Shown here one piece after another: positions 1 through 12,182 of a DNA stretch of 64,000 bases. Within the stretch, counting starts at the first letter, position 1; each line of letters starts with the position of its first letter. Source of the DNA: Bilabrum cf. latius (Eukaryota; Bigyra: Bicosoecida; Bigyra; Bicosoecida); the NCBI GenBank assembly GCA_965178125.1, contig OZ237754.1:1-64000 (forward strand), in the 5' to 3' direction. The position numbers and the translations under genes are program-made. A model generated the notes under the pieces. It ran no database searches. It saw nothing but the letters and a program-made list of their open reading frames with translations, and was not told the origin of the DNA.

Positions 1-593
1 ACCCTAACCCTAACCCTAACCCTAACCCTAACCCTAACCCTAACCCTAACCCTAACCCTAACCCTAACCCTAACCCTAACCCTAACCCTAACCCTAACCC
101 TAACCCTAACCCTAACCCTAACCCTAACCCTAACCCTAACCCTAACCCTAACCCTAACCCTAACCCTAACCCTAACCCTAACCCTAACCCTAACCCTAAC
201 CCTAACCCTAACCCTAACCCTAACCCTAACCCTAACCCTAACCCTAACCCTAACCCTAACCCTAACCCTAACCCTAACCCTAACCCTAACCCTAACCCTA
301 ACCCTAACCCTAACCCTAACCCTAACCCTAACCCTAACCCTAACCCTAACCCTAACCCTAACCCTAACCCTAACCCTAACCCTAACCCTAACCCTAACCC
401 TAACCCTAACCCTAACCCTAACCCTAACCCTAACCCTAACCCTAACCCTAACCCTAACCCTAACCCTAACCCTAACCCTAACCCTAACCCTAACCCTAAC
501 CCTAACCCTAACCCTAACCCTAACCCTAACCCTAACCCTAACCCTAACCCTAACCCTAACCCTAACCCTAACCCTAACCCTAACCCTAACCCT
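1..593. repeat. Telomere, (CCCTAA)n
   Basis: About 98 perfect tandem copies of CCCTAA fill the first 590 bases, then decay into a C-run and one degenerate copy near 600-612. The C-rich strand reads 5' to 3' inward, as expected at the left end of a chromosome with a TTAGGG overhang on the other strand. This shows the window starts at a true linear chromosome end and that the organism is a eukaryote using the TTAGGG repeat. Confidence 0.99.
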
Positions 594-1293
594 ACCCCCC
601 CCCTAACCCCTAAAGCATGTATTGGCAGATTTAAATGCAATATTGCAGTCCCCGGCAGTTAAGCTACATTTTACATCCACATTCACATGTTTGAGCTTGC
701 ATTTGACTTCAATTTCTTCGTATCTGCTTACCAGGGGCTGGTTCTGTTGAAGTCTGGCTAGCGCCCAACTCGCAGACCAAAATTTCATAGACAGCATTTC
801 TCGACGTTGGTGTAGAACTGGCCGGACGCTAATTTATATTTTATTATTATATCAATAAATAATGTATTGGTTGTATTATTATTACAATTACATATCCATG
901 GAGTAAGAATATGAGCTTCCAAAAAACCGTGTCGCGGTCAGAGCAAAATTATTGAGGCCCCATGTAATTCATCAATGAAGCCACCTAGCGAATTCACAGC
1001 CGGCTATTACGTAGTTAATGAAGTTGATTTACTATTTCAACTATCAAAAGTAAAATTGGCATTCGTTATGCCTTTGAATTTTGACACGATTCGGAGGGGT
1101 ACCAACCGATGAAATCCCGGAACTGCCGAAAGTTGGGTTTTCGCCGGGTCGGGTATGTGGTGTGTGAGAGATGCCATCCTGGCGCTGGATGAGTCGAAGC
1201 TGCCCATCGTTTTACTGACCGCGCTTGACAGCAGGCTAGCACCTGGCCCATCAGCCAGGAGCTCCAGCTCACCAGGTTAGCTTAACCTAAAAA
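594..1293. other. Subtelomeric spacer, no gene seen
   Basis: Moderately AT-rich sequence between the telomere and the minisatellite. I see no reading frame, even with TAG read as sense, that resembles a protein, and no RNA gene. An A/T-rich patch lies at 830-900. Confidence 0.6.
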
Positions 1294-1966
1294 AGTTGGG
1301 AAGTGAGATGGAAGTGCGGCGGATGGATGCGATAGGGCATGGTTGCCATAGTTGGAAAGTGAGATGGAAGTGCGGCGGATGGATGCGATAGGGCATGGTT
1401 GCCAAAGTTGGGAAGTGAGATGGAAGTGCGGCGGATGGATGCGATAGGGCTTGGTTGCCATAGTTGGGAAGTGAGATGGAAGTGCGGCGGATGGATGCGA
1501 TTGGGCATGGTTGCCAAAGTTGGGAAGTGAGATGGAAGTGCGGCGGATGGATGCGATTGGGCATGGTTGCCATAGTTGGAAAGTGAGATGGAAGTGCGGC
1601 GGATGGATGCGATAGGGCATGGTTGCCATAGTTGGGAAGTGAGATGGAAGTGCGGCGGATGGATGCGATTGGGCATGGTTGCCATAGTTGGAAAGTGAGA
1701 TGGAAGTGCGGCGGATGGATGCGATAGGGCATGGTTGCCAAAGTTGGGAAGTGAGATGGAAGTGCGGCGGATGGATGCGATAGGGCATGGTTGCCAAAGT
1801 TGGGAAGTGAGATGGAAGTGCGGCGGATGGATGCGATTGGGCATGGTTGCCATAGTTGGAAAGTGAGATGGAAGTGCGGCGGATGGATGCGATTGGGCAT
1901 GGTTGCCAAAGTTGGAAAGTGAGATGGAAGTGCGGCGGATGGATGCGATAGGGCATGGTTGCCATG
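1294..1966. repeat. 56-bp minisatellite, about 12 copies
   Basis: A 56-bp unit beginning AGTTGGGAAGTGAGATGGAA and ending GGTTGCCAT repeats head to tail about 12 times with only a few variable sites (for example CATAG versus CAAAG, and GATAGGG versus GATTGGG). Because 56 is not a multiple of three and the unit lacks minus-strand stops in several frames, it creates long spurious open frames. It lies just past the 3' end of the giant C2-like gene. Confidence 0.95.
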
Positions 1967-2036
1967 GCTGAAAAGTGCAAACAAAGTAGCTGCAAATAGA
2001 ATGTCATTTCAATTGTAGCAAGACAAAATGTCTGCA

Positions 2037-5000
2037 TCAAATGCTGCCTTGCTTGCGCGGCGGCTTCACATCGCGTCGCATCGACTGGATTTCCTGGGTT
2101 CTCTCCAGTGTTGAATCTGACCAAAGGAACCAGCAAACCGCAGCTACAAGAAGACTGATCAAACCAAGAGATATCAAGCCGGCACCCCCGAGTCGAGTGC
2201 CATGAATGTAGGAGGGGGCCTGGTAGTCGTCTTGTTCGCAATCATTTGTTCCACCATCCCCACCACAATCTTCAATATATCGAGCTATCTCGCCACCACC
2301 AATACCAAGCATACCAACAACTACGAGAACGACCCCTACAAGAGCTAGCCAAAGTGGACACGAGCTGTCGCCACCACGATCTGTTTCCTCAAGGCTTGAG
2401 TCGTAGACCTGCTTCATATTGTCATTGAATTGATGCGCCTGGTTCAAATGACTACGAGACGGCGTCGCCTGAATCTTGTCTACCTGTGCTGCCAATGCGC
2501 GAGATGCACTGTCAGATGCATCACCCACAATAGCAAATGATTCATGCGCAAGACCAAATGCCGTGACGACAACCCCGGCTGCAAGAGAAGTCGTGCCGGC
2601 TAAATCAGTGCTGACTGCAGCCAAAGAGCTTGTTGCGCCACCCTCACCCTAGCCTTTCCCGAGATCTGGTCCAACCTGTACATGCTATGGGCCGCACATG
2701 GACTACACTTCGATGGAGCCACTGCGACCCCTTCCGTGCTGCTAAGTGACTGCCCGCACGACCTGTGGGATGCTGAGTATCGATGTACGACACATACCTC
2801 CACTCTGCCCGTCGCCTTCTGTGATTTTCAGTTGAGAAACTTGGTGTATAGACCCATCTGGAAGTTGGGTAACCACAATCTCTGCATCACGGTCCCACAG
2901 AAACCCATCAAGCTCGAAAGTGGCTACCAGCTCGCCAGATGAATCAGTAAGCAAAACGCCAGGTGGCTTGTTCAGGACGTCGGGCGATTCAGCAATACTG
3001 GAGGGTACAAGCTGAATTGTACCAAGTGGAACAGCTTCCAAGCCTGGTACGCTGACAGAAACGCTCAAGCTCGCTTGCGCTCGCCAGAGGTCCAATCCAG
3101 ACATGCTAGCCGGCTTGGGAGCCCTGTACTTCAACGTCAGTGCCTGGTGCACGAATCTATTGGTACTTGCGGAACCGCGCGAGTTCAAGGTTTGCGAGGA
3201 CCGGGAATGGAAGGGCTTCAGTATTGCAGAAGCTGTTCCAACTGCCTGGAGAGTTGAGACAGGTTTGATCCTGCAGCCCCCTTGCATCGCAAACACAACG
3301 CAGGATCTGTGAAGATCCGAACTCACCGACTCGAGATGTACAGCCAGGCGGGGGTCCTGCTTGCCAGTGGATCCGAATGACAGATCTACGACGAGTGAAG
3401 CTGCCAGGGCCATCTAGTTGCTTGTCCCGCTAGGGCTCTACCACGCCTCCAGCAAGACGTGATCAAAGGCACCCAAAGAGTCGTAGCCCTGGCCAAGGGT
3501 GGGAGTCGAGTCGTTCAGGTTGACCGGACCGCACAGCTCGAATGTTCCCGGCGAGGCGCACCGATCCATCGGCGTCATGATGCACGGACTCCCTGAGTGG
3601 GAATAATCGCCCGCATCAATTGCAGTCGCAACCCATACATAGTTCGCAGGTTCCATTAGCACGTCTGCACCTCGTTCATTGATGCAAATCTTAAGGGATG
3701 CAAGGCAAGCTTGTTCGATCGGATTGAGCTCAGTGGCAACCAACCAGCCGACTGCATCTCGTGTTCCCCCTGCCACTGCAGTCTGAACCTGCACGCACAC
3801 GCCAGTTGCATGGGACAAGGAAGTGCTCTGAGAAAAATCGTTTAACGCCATGTCCAAAGCTGTGGCACTTGGTACATCCGACAGACCTGTAATCCCTGCA
3901 GCACGAAGTGTGGAATGCAAAGCCCCAAGCCTGCTGCTCTTGGCGCTTAGTATTTGACTCATCGCGATACGTGGCTCTCGCAGAGTAGGAACCCAGCCAA
4001 GCTACTGGACCCTGCTAGCATCAGGATGCGACTCAATTGTCGACAAAATCAGGCAAGGTCCTACCAGCATTTTGGTGCCTTGACCCGGAAGCTATGAGAC
4101 CGATTGCAGTCTGCGTACTTCTTGATTGCCAGATCCAGCAGTGCTGGTCAACAGCTTGCGCGTCGCGAGAAATGCGTCAGCTCTGCTCGCCAGAGTATGA
4201 ACAGCGATGTCCTTGGCATCAAAATCAACTCTTGCGGGGATGAATGCCACTGGGTATGGCGAAGATACTCGATCTCGGACACCGAGCTTCCGGCTCTAGC
4301 CAGCTTGTAGTTCTGCGAAAGTCTTTGCTACGCGAATCTGCACCACTACTGAGCGATTGCTTGGGGTAGGAACCGGGCAACTTCTAGCAAGCTGAACCAT
4401 AGCATTGCCTACTCGTGAAATGGTTTGCCTCGCTGCTGCAACGTCGCTCTAGCCACTTCGCGCCAGGTCCCACGCACGCTACGTTGCAGCAACTGCGCTC
4501 ATAGTGACAAGATCCATACGTGACTACGCACCAAGAGCTGTTCTTCCGGCAACTGACATGGGTAAAAGGAATGTTTCTTCCAGTATCCCACTTCTAGTGC
4601 TTGCATGCTCGTCATCATCGGCGCCACTAGAAGGGTCATTCAGTTTTCTGACGAGAGGCCACAACCAATCAGACATATCAGCAATGGCCACCGTGTGCCT
4701 CGAAGTAGCCTACATTGATGACATCCCTCCACTTCTTGCCGGTGAAGGTAGACGCTACTCGATGCCCAACACAGCCCGCATAGCAGTGTGCCTGGCTGCT
4801 GCGCCCGGCCAGGATGGATCTTCACCGAGAATGCTCGTTGACAGGAGTAGCGGCCCAGTAGAGCAGCCATCAATACTTGCATCTGTCATAGGTTGTTCAG
4901 CAAGACGATATGCGCAGCGTCCCAACGAGAAGACGGCATAGGGCTACGCCTGCGATGAGGACGGATCGTACCGGTGCGCTTCCAAGTGCTGCCCAAATGC

Positions 5001-8000
5001 GTCTTTGCCTCGCTGATGTGCCTCAAGCGCAAAGGCATCAAAGCCACCACCAAGCACCCTGACCTGCGCCCAGAACTAGGTTTCGCTTGGGTGGTTACGA
5101 TTTCCAGCAGCAGTCTCAAGGTCATCTGAACTGAAATCTGGGTCAAAGGATGGTTGCATCTCGTTCGAAATGCTGTCGACAGGAAGGCTCCTTGCGCGGT
5201 CATCCAAGAGGCGACCCACGGCCTTAGGCGAAACGTTTAGATCCTTGTCTGAGAGAATGAGGCTAGCAGCCTTTGCAACTACCTCAAATGCCTTAGAGGG
5301 ATCAAGCAGCACGTCGCCAGCAGGAGCCTAGGTGGGGTGGCCAGGCACATTGTCGTTGCCTCCTGTTCCAGCAATCGCTGCTCCATCTTCGGAGCGGGTG
5401 ACACCCGTGAGCCCAGGCTAGGCACCGCTATTATCAGGCAGAACATCAACACTGAGCAGTAGAGATGGGTGACCAACCTCAGAAACTAGATCCTATCGGC
5501 CGTCTTTGGAATGCACGTCGCAATCCGGCACTAGATTCACCCAAGCTGGTGCCCGAAGCCCAAATCGTCGGGTGGTCAAGCTGTGGCTAGATTGTGTTCT
5601 TTGGTCAGGCACAAGGCGAACGAGAGAAGCAGCAGGCAATCGGCGGAAGAATCGTCGCTCCAGAGATGGCCTCTTCAAGCCTCGCGCCCGAGCCCCAGTG
5701 CTTCGGTTACTTTCATCATCAGCAGAGAACCTGGTATACAAGTACACACAAACATCAGGTAGAGCCTCATGTCCGCCGACAACTGTAACCGGCTCGCTGG
5801 TCGCTTCAATTGGTTCTCGCAGCGCTTGAAACGTTTGAGCCGCACTTGAAAGCTCATCTCCAACACGTTGGTCGTGTGCCTAGGTCGAACTGGAAAAATT
5901 GGGGGGTGGGATTGGCTTGCCAGCATCATGATCTTGCCCAGCAAGCATAGGCTGCGTGAAAGCACCTACACTTGAAGTCAAGCTAGCAAGGATGCCATGC
6001 AAGCCAGGCGGGATCCCGCTGACGGCGTGCAATACAATCCGCACCCTCCATGACTGCACGGCTCCGTATACTACTGGACGGAGCGAAGGAGCACTTGGAA
6101 GCAACGGATCAGACATTGTTTCCCACATAGCATGTAGCACTTGGCTCATCGCCTCGGCTGAAGGGATAACAACCTATCTTGCAAGCTATGCACCGTCAGG
6201 ACCTGCTTCATCCAATTGCTGCTCGGCTCTCTTGGTCTTCACCACCGATAGCAGCGCATCATGCTAGGAGAATACGCCAGGTGGTGCACCAAGGCACGCT
6301 GCAACTTGCTATGAAACGTCTGACTCAGCCGATATTGCTCTGGAGGCCGGCTAGCGAGCAACTCGAGACATGACGGTAGCCATGTCTTCCATCGGGCTTT
6401 GCAGACACGATGCCAAGACTGGCAGAATCTATGGTTTATGCAGTTTGCGACTGAAGACCACATGTTCATAGGCGGTGCCGGCTTGGTTTGTGCGTGTTCT
6501 GCCGCTGCGAGCTGCTTGGATGACACACGCCTGGACAAGAGCTACACCTCGCGTGTGAGACCTGACAGAGTAGTCTGTTACAGTATCGACTCCACCATAC
6601 ATGGCCACCCACGTGGGTTTGCACATAGACACGCTAAGATCATAGTCTTGGCTTTCGAAGGCACGCTACGCGTCACTACCGTTTGACTGAAGTAACGGGC
6701 AGATGTCGAGGTGTCCATCACAGATTGGCACTGCGGAGCCGCCGCTTCCGCCCCCCACCCCGAGCGAAATACGAACGGGCTTCCTTGAAGCCTCAGGGTC
6801 GGACTCGTGTATCAGGACTGGGAGAATACAACTGTTGTCTTTGCGCCAGGAGGCACAGATGGGCTTCTACGCCTGGTTAACTCCTCCCTCGTGGTGTCGT
6901 ACCTAGATTCTTCCTAGGTCCCTCGAATCCGAAGCCATGTGTTGCATCCGTTGCTCCTACATGGGCTAGAATCGAGTTTTCCACGCATCACTGAAGGCCT
7001 TTGCAATCGCTTGGGCTCGCAGGGAGCCGCCATATGAGATCGAAGCCGCAATGTGCAGCGGATTCCTGGACTTGCGCGAATCTAGGACGGCAGGCACAGC
7101 TACATGCTCAATTCGCAGCAACCGGAGTTTCACAAACGCAAGTCTCATTCCATTCGATGGCTATGCCACAGTGTCCTACAAAAATCTCTCCAAGAAGGGC
7201 TCATCTACATTGCTCCAGGGTAGCCGAATGGGCCGAGGAATAGCGGCTGACCACCGGTCTGCGGCCATGCCCTGCAGACTTGCAAGGTCTTCGTGTTTCA
7301 CGGAGGACACAGGGATGACTACTGGCCCTGGGATTCCTGACAGCGGCATACTAGGAGCATCATGCCCATGCGAAGCTTGCCCCCTCATTCCAGATGCAGA
7401 TGTCAAACCAGGCGTCGATGCACCACCCTTGACTGCTCGCACACCATGATCCTGGTGGTCTTGCAAAGGCCGCGGCTTCGGCACAACTGCCACTCGAACC
7501 AACGCCATCCACTTAACTATCGGAGAGAGAGTATCATTCGAGTCACTGCAAGCCACCCATGACATGTGAGCGGGTAGTTCTGGCGAGGACAAATCGATTC
7601 GGGCGAGGGAAGCACTCGTTGATTGAGAGGGCGGGTGCAATGGTATCCAGCACTGAGCCGTACACCCCGTGGCGCCATTGGCTACAATCGGGAGATCGAG
7701 CAAGACTGTCGACTTGTGCTCAACGATACCGTCATCGACGCTGACGCTAACAGTGAGTGCTTTCGACATGCAGTGCGGGCCAAGCTGTGCCACACCTCGG
7801 GTGTCGATAGCTAGCAGTGGCCCTCCAGAGGAAGCAAACGCTGCCAGCTATGAGTTTCTGCTAGCTGTCCTCCTGTATGTCGATGTGACATTGCCAGACT
7901 GGGAACGATGCCCGCCTGCCAGTGCCCAATGATCCCGGGACCCAGCCGTAGATGATATCCAGGCGTGATTGCAGATGACTTGACTGCTACTTGAGCTAGT

Positions 8001-11000
8001 GGGTTCTACGCGGACGAGTTCAACGAGTACGTCGGGAGCAAATACACTGGACCTTGCAGCTCGATCTAAAGATCGCGATACCGCGCAGAGACGCAGAACG
8101 TTATGCGCGTCTTGCACCAGCCTCTACACAGCGAGGACAAGCCTTGAAGCTGAGGGGTCAAACCGCACAACTGTAGCTGGCATTGCATGGCCAGCAACAC
8201 CATCCCGTGAATCCTCATCACGGACTGTTGCAGACATCAATCCCAACAGAGCGAGTGGACGCGCTCGCAAAAGTACTTCGGGGTGCTGCATCAGTTCCGC
8301 GATGGCAAGCCTCACCACTAGCGCTAGTGCATGTGCAGACGAAGCTGCTCCAGCGAAATGGCTGTGCCGGCTTGACTACGACTTGGGGGGCTGCGCCCCA
8401 TCTTCGGAGCTGCGTACCCCTCCAGGGGATGCACTGGTCACCGTGCTCGGGACGCTATCGCTACCAGCTCCAGAATGCGCATGGGCGAGTTGATCGTGGT
8501 CAACTGGTGGATCTGGTTGCGAAATCGAGGCCTCTGCCCTTGTGACTCGATCTACTGGCTGTTCCACCGATCTCCAATCAAGAAGCACATCAATTTCACC
8601 TCTATGCTTCTATCCTGGGGTAATACAGTCCTTCTCAAATAACTATAGGGTTGCACGCTCGGTACCCTGCTGCAGCCCCAAGCCTGACTGTGTGGAAAGC
8701 GAAGCTCGCCGAGCGGTGCTACCTGCCTCCTAACCTACATTGCCATGACCAGGTTCGATGTACGGCAAGTAAATGAATGCACTCCCGAGGAAGTTGTTGG
8801 ACATCATGACGTTCTTGTTCTCCAGCGTCACTCTAGCGATTGGGACGCTGGGTCTAGCAAGATGAGCGAGGGGGTCCTGGTGCTGGCCCTTGCCAACATG
8901 AACCAGGGGGCTCGTCGCTCTCTAGTACTTTCGTGACTGCTACCGTGCTAGCAGTGCCGTCTGCAATACATCCATGGGAATTGGGATGTGAAAGACTTCC
9001 GAGCTGGAATCGAAAGTGATTGCATCCGTTGATCCGTCCACCACTGAGGTGGAAGCAATGGACCCCCAAGCAGACACCCCAACCTTGGTCGGCGAGCTCG
9101 GCGAACTGGTCAAACTACCCATGCTGCCGAAGCTACCATTTCCCCGAATTGAGGCAGGTGTTCCGGCAGCTGTTGTCTGCGATTCAATGGCGCTTGCAAT
9201 TTGCGGCAGCACTGCTTGCACACGAGCCATGACGTGGTTCTTTCCGCCTGACCCCTTAATCTCCAGGTCCTGCGCTCTAAGCAAGGTCAGTCGCACTTCA
9301 TTGACTGTACTCCGCAGAAGCATAGGGCTTGCGTTTACGCCCACTTGCTAGCTGCGTTGCGGAAGCGTCGCTGGACCAGCTGCAGCTGGGTCATGCACCC
9401 AACCGAACACCAGGCCTGTACTTGGAGGTGGCATTCTGCGTGGGGACATAGACAGCGGCCTTGCTGTGGAGGCACCTGCACTTCCTTCCTTGGAATCGGA
9501 CGGACCCATCATTGGGCTACCTGCTAATCCGCTGGGTTCATCGACTTTCCCGGAAGCGGTAACCTCTACCCGATCCAGCACCTCGGCCTTGCCGTCCTTC
9601 CTAACAGCAACCCGGATCAGAGGCGCAGGTGGCGGCAGCATCCTACTGGGAATCACAGTCATCATTGCTGGGGCCTCCTCGCAAAAGTCAAACTGACACT
9701 GTAAGTCGCATTGTCCTCGGACTTTACTGCTTGTTTGTGGCAAACCGTCCCGCTCGTTCAGTGCAACGGTAATTCTACGTCTAGTGACACCAACGAAGTC
9801 ACCGGCACGTACTAAAAATGCACCCAAGAAGCGCTGCCTGTACTTTCCGGCATGCCAAATGGTAAACTTCGCGACCGAGTCAGGGTTCTGCAAGGGCAAG
9901 ACGAAAGTTTCATCGCTGAAGTCAGGTGTCAGTGTCTTGGATCTCGGCTTGGTCGAAACCGGCTGCTACTACATTACAGCTTCCCCCCCATCAATTACGT
10001 TGCACTCGACTTTTGGGGTACTGGTGAGCCCTTTGGCCCCTTTTGCCTCAATCCCATGTACCCCGAGGACGGTTGCAACGAACCGATTCGGAGCTGCTTG
10101 CATGCGAAGCTAGGAAGGTGGAGTAGCCTGCGGCTGAGCAGGGGCATCAGCGAGGCCTGCACTCGCGTTGGGGCGTTGGATCTTGTCAGGAACAGCGGGA
10201 GGTTTTTTTCGCGCCGGCAATGACTTAGACGGAGCAGCGTGATCCTCGCCTGCAGTGCCACTCTCCGCATGCCCAGAGCTCTCGCCAATGGTCTCCATCA
10301 GCGGTGTCTTGATGTCCTCGTCTCGTGGATGAAGGCCATCCTTCATCCTGTTCAGCATACCGGGACTAAACGATGACCGTCCAGCTCTACCGCGACCTCT
10401 ACCTCTACCTCTGCCTGCTCCCATTGGAGACATGCCTCGGCCTGACGATGCCGTGCTTGCACGGCGGCCCTGATTTAGTCGCTTCTTTGCCAGTGGGTTG
10501 CCAGAGGAAGACCCAAATCCATTCAGTAAGCTCTCGGTGGCACCATCGCTCGCAGCATCTTTTGACTCTCCTTTGACCTGCGGCAATCCTAGTGACTCAC
10601 CGCCGCCACCCTTGTGAAATGAAACGCTTGCACCTGCACCAGCTGAACCGGCATGCTTAGCAGCTGCTGCGATCATGCCACGTCTACTATGATCCCCAGT
10701 TGCTTTGTCTGAATGCTCATGGATAGATGCGGCAGGTTTATCACTGCCAACCTCAGCCTCAGCCTCAGCATCTGCCGGCGACACAGCAGCGTCGGCATCT
10801 GTTGGCGATCCAGCAGGCTCAGCGCTGCCAGCCTCAGCCTCAGCCTCAGCCTCAGCATCTGCATCTGCCGGCGACACAGCAGCGTCGGCATCTGTTGGCG
10901 ATCCAGCAGGCTCAGCGCTGCCAGCCTCAGCCTCAGCCTCTGTCGGTGACACGGCAGCGTCGGCATCTGTTGGCGATCCAGCAGGCTCAGCGCTGCCAGC

Positions 11001-11846
11001 CTCAGCCTCAGCGTCAGCCTCAGCATCTGCATCTGCCGGCGACACAGCAGCGTCGGCATCTGTTGGCGATCCAGCAGGCTCAGCGCTGCCAGCCTCAGCC
11101 TCAGCATCTGCTGGCGATCCAGCAGCGTCGGCATCTGCTGGCGATCCAGCAGGCTCAGCGCTGCCAGCCTCAGCCTCAGCCTCAGCCTCAGCATCTGCCG
11201 GCGACACACCGGCGTCGGCATCTGCTGGCGATCCAGCAGCCTCAGCATCTGCCGACCTTCCGCCAGATTCACGGTAATCTGACCCGGAAGTGGCGTTACT
11301 ACCGTCGCCCTGGGAAGGCGCCGGGCGGAGCTTGTGCGGGTCCTCACCGGCCCCACTGCTTGGACCGCCCTCAGTCTCTGGTGGTGGCGAAGGGGGCGGG
11401 CTCACGGCGCGCTCGCCGTCTTGGGTAGCCTCGCCCTCGCGCACTTCTGCGGACAACGGTGGATTCTACCGCGTCTACCCATTGACTGTAACGCTTCTCG
11501 TGCTCTCCAGAGGGCTGCCTAATGCCGCGTTCGATGCAGTGGCTGCATGCCCAGCTGCATCCTCCACACTGGCATCAGTTGCGGCCTTCACCGGCTTCTT
11601 GCGCTTTGGTTTTACCGCTTTTCTGGATTTCTTCTTCTTAAGTTTGGAAGGGGGTGCCGAACTGGGCGGCTTCTTCTTAACCGTGCGCCTTGTGGACTCT
11701 GGAGCCAGGTCCCATCCACCTGGTTCAACTTTAGTCGGCCCATCTAGTACGATTGGAACACGTTCCCAAGCCGCCTATAACATGAGCGCCCCCCGCTATT
11801 TCTCAGCAACTCCTCCACCTTTTTCTGTTAGCTGTATCGTCGCCAT
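2037..11846 (-). CDS. Giant C2-like, C-terminally membrane-anchored protein (about 3,269 aa)
   Basis: One minus-strand frame of 3,270 codons runs from ATG at 11846 to TGA at 2037-2039, interrupted only by TAG, read here as Gln. From the N-terminus it has a Lys-rich basic stretch (about residues 50-85), an Ala/Glu/Asp tandem-repeat region (about 195-370), then a long run of beta-rich segments. Several start like C2 domains, for example VATVLGVHGIEAKG near residue 590 and VRLTLLRAQDLEIKG near residue 840. Two hydrophobic segments close it (about 3165-3188 and 3220-3243), separated by a short Cys/Asp-rich loop, with a basic tail. The shape recalls ferlin or MCTP proteins, multi-C2 proteins anchored at the C-terminus that act at membranes, but I cannot place it in a family. 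The single frame is firm; the C2 call is tentative. Confidence 0.65.
10741..11265 (-). repeat. In-gene tandem repeat encoding SAEPAGSP-type acidic units
   Basis: An imperfect tandem repeat inside the giant C2-like gene. On the minus strand the units read GSAEPAGSPTDADAAVSP followed by variable (AE)n or (AD)n stretches. Copies differ mainly in the number of Ala-Glu dipeptides, as expected from replication slippage. The same DNA stays open in other frames on both strands, giving false Ala/Ser- and Gln-rich frames. The segment is probably a disordered acidic linker. Confidence 0.85.
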
Positions 11847-12182
11847 TTTCCTGTAGGCTTCTGTTCCATCGGCGACTTGGCTGGCGGCTAGCCTCGCCTC
11901 GCCCAAAAATCTAGTTCGAAATACCTACGGCGATACCAACGTGAGAACAAGTTCATGATCAGGTGTCTCGGCTGGAAACCAGAATTCCTCCCCGATGCTT
12001 ATGGCACTCCCAATCTGCGACTCGTTCGGAAGGGTAGTCGATGCAATTTTGCATTCCGATCTGAGACTGTGCGTGGTCCGCACCAAGAATGGGCATACTC
12101 GTGGGATCGAGCAAATATCTTACAGGAATTACGCTTGACTTCAAGGTCTTCAGCTTTTCACCGCTGCGAAATAACTACACCT
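11847..12182. other. Intergenic, probable promoter of the giant C2-like gene
   Basis: A 336-bp gap between the start of the giant C2-like gene and the TAA of the upstream sulfotransferase gene, both on the minus strand. I see no recognisable promoter element, RNA gene or convincing short ORF. Confidence 0.5.

Noticed and set aside
1277-2241. Long minus-strand His/Pro/Ser-rich frames over the minisatellite
   Set aside because: They are products of the 56-bp repeat being open in all three minus frames; the peptides are the same unit shifted, with no independent support.
10705-11428. Plus-strand Ala/Ser- and Gln-rich frames
   Set aside because: Mirror images of the acidic repeat inside the minus-strand giant gene.
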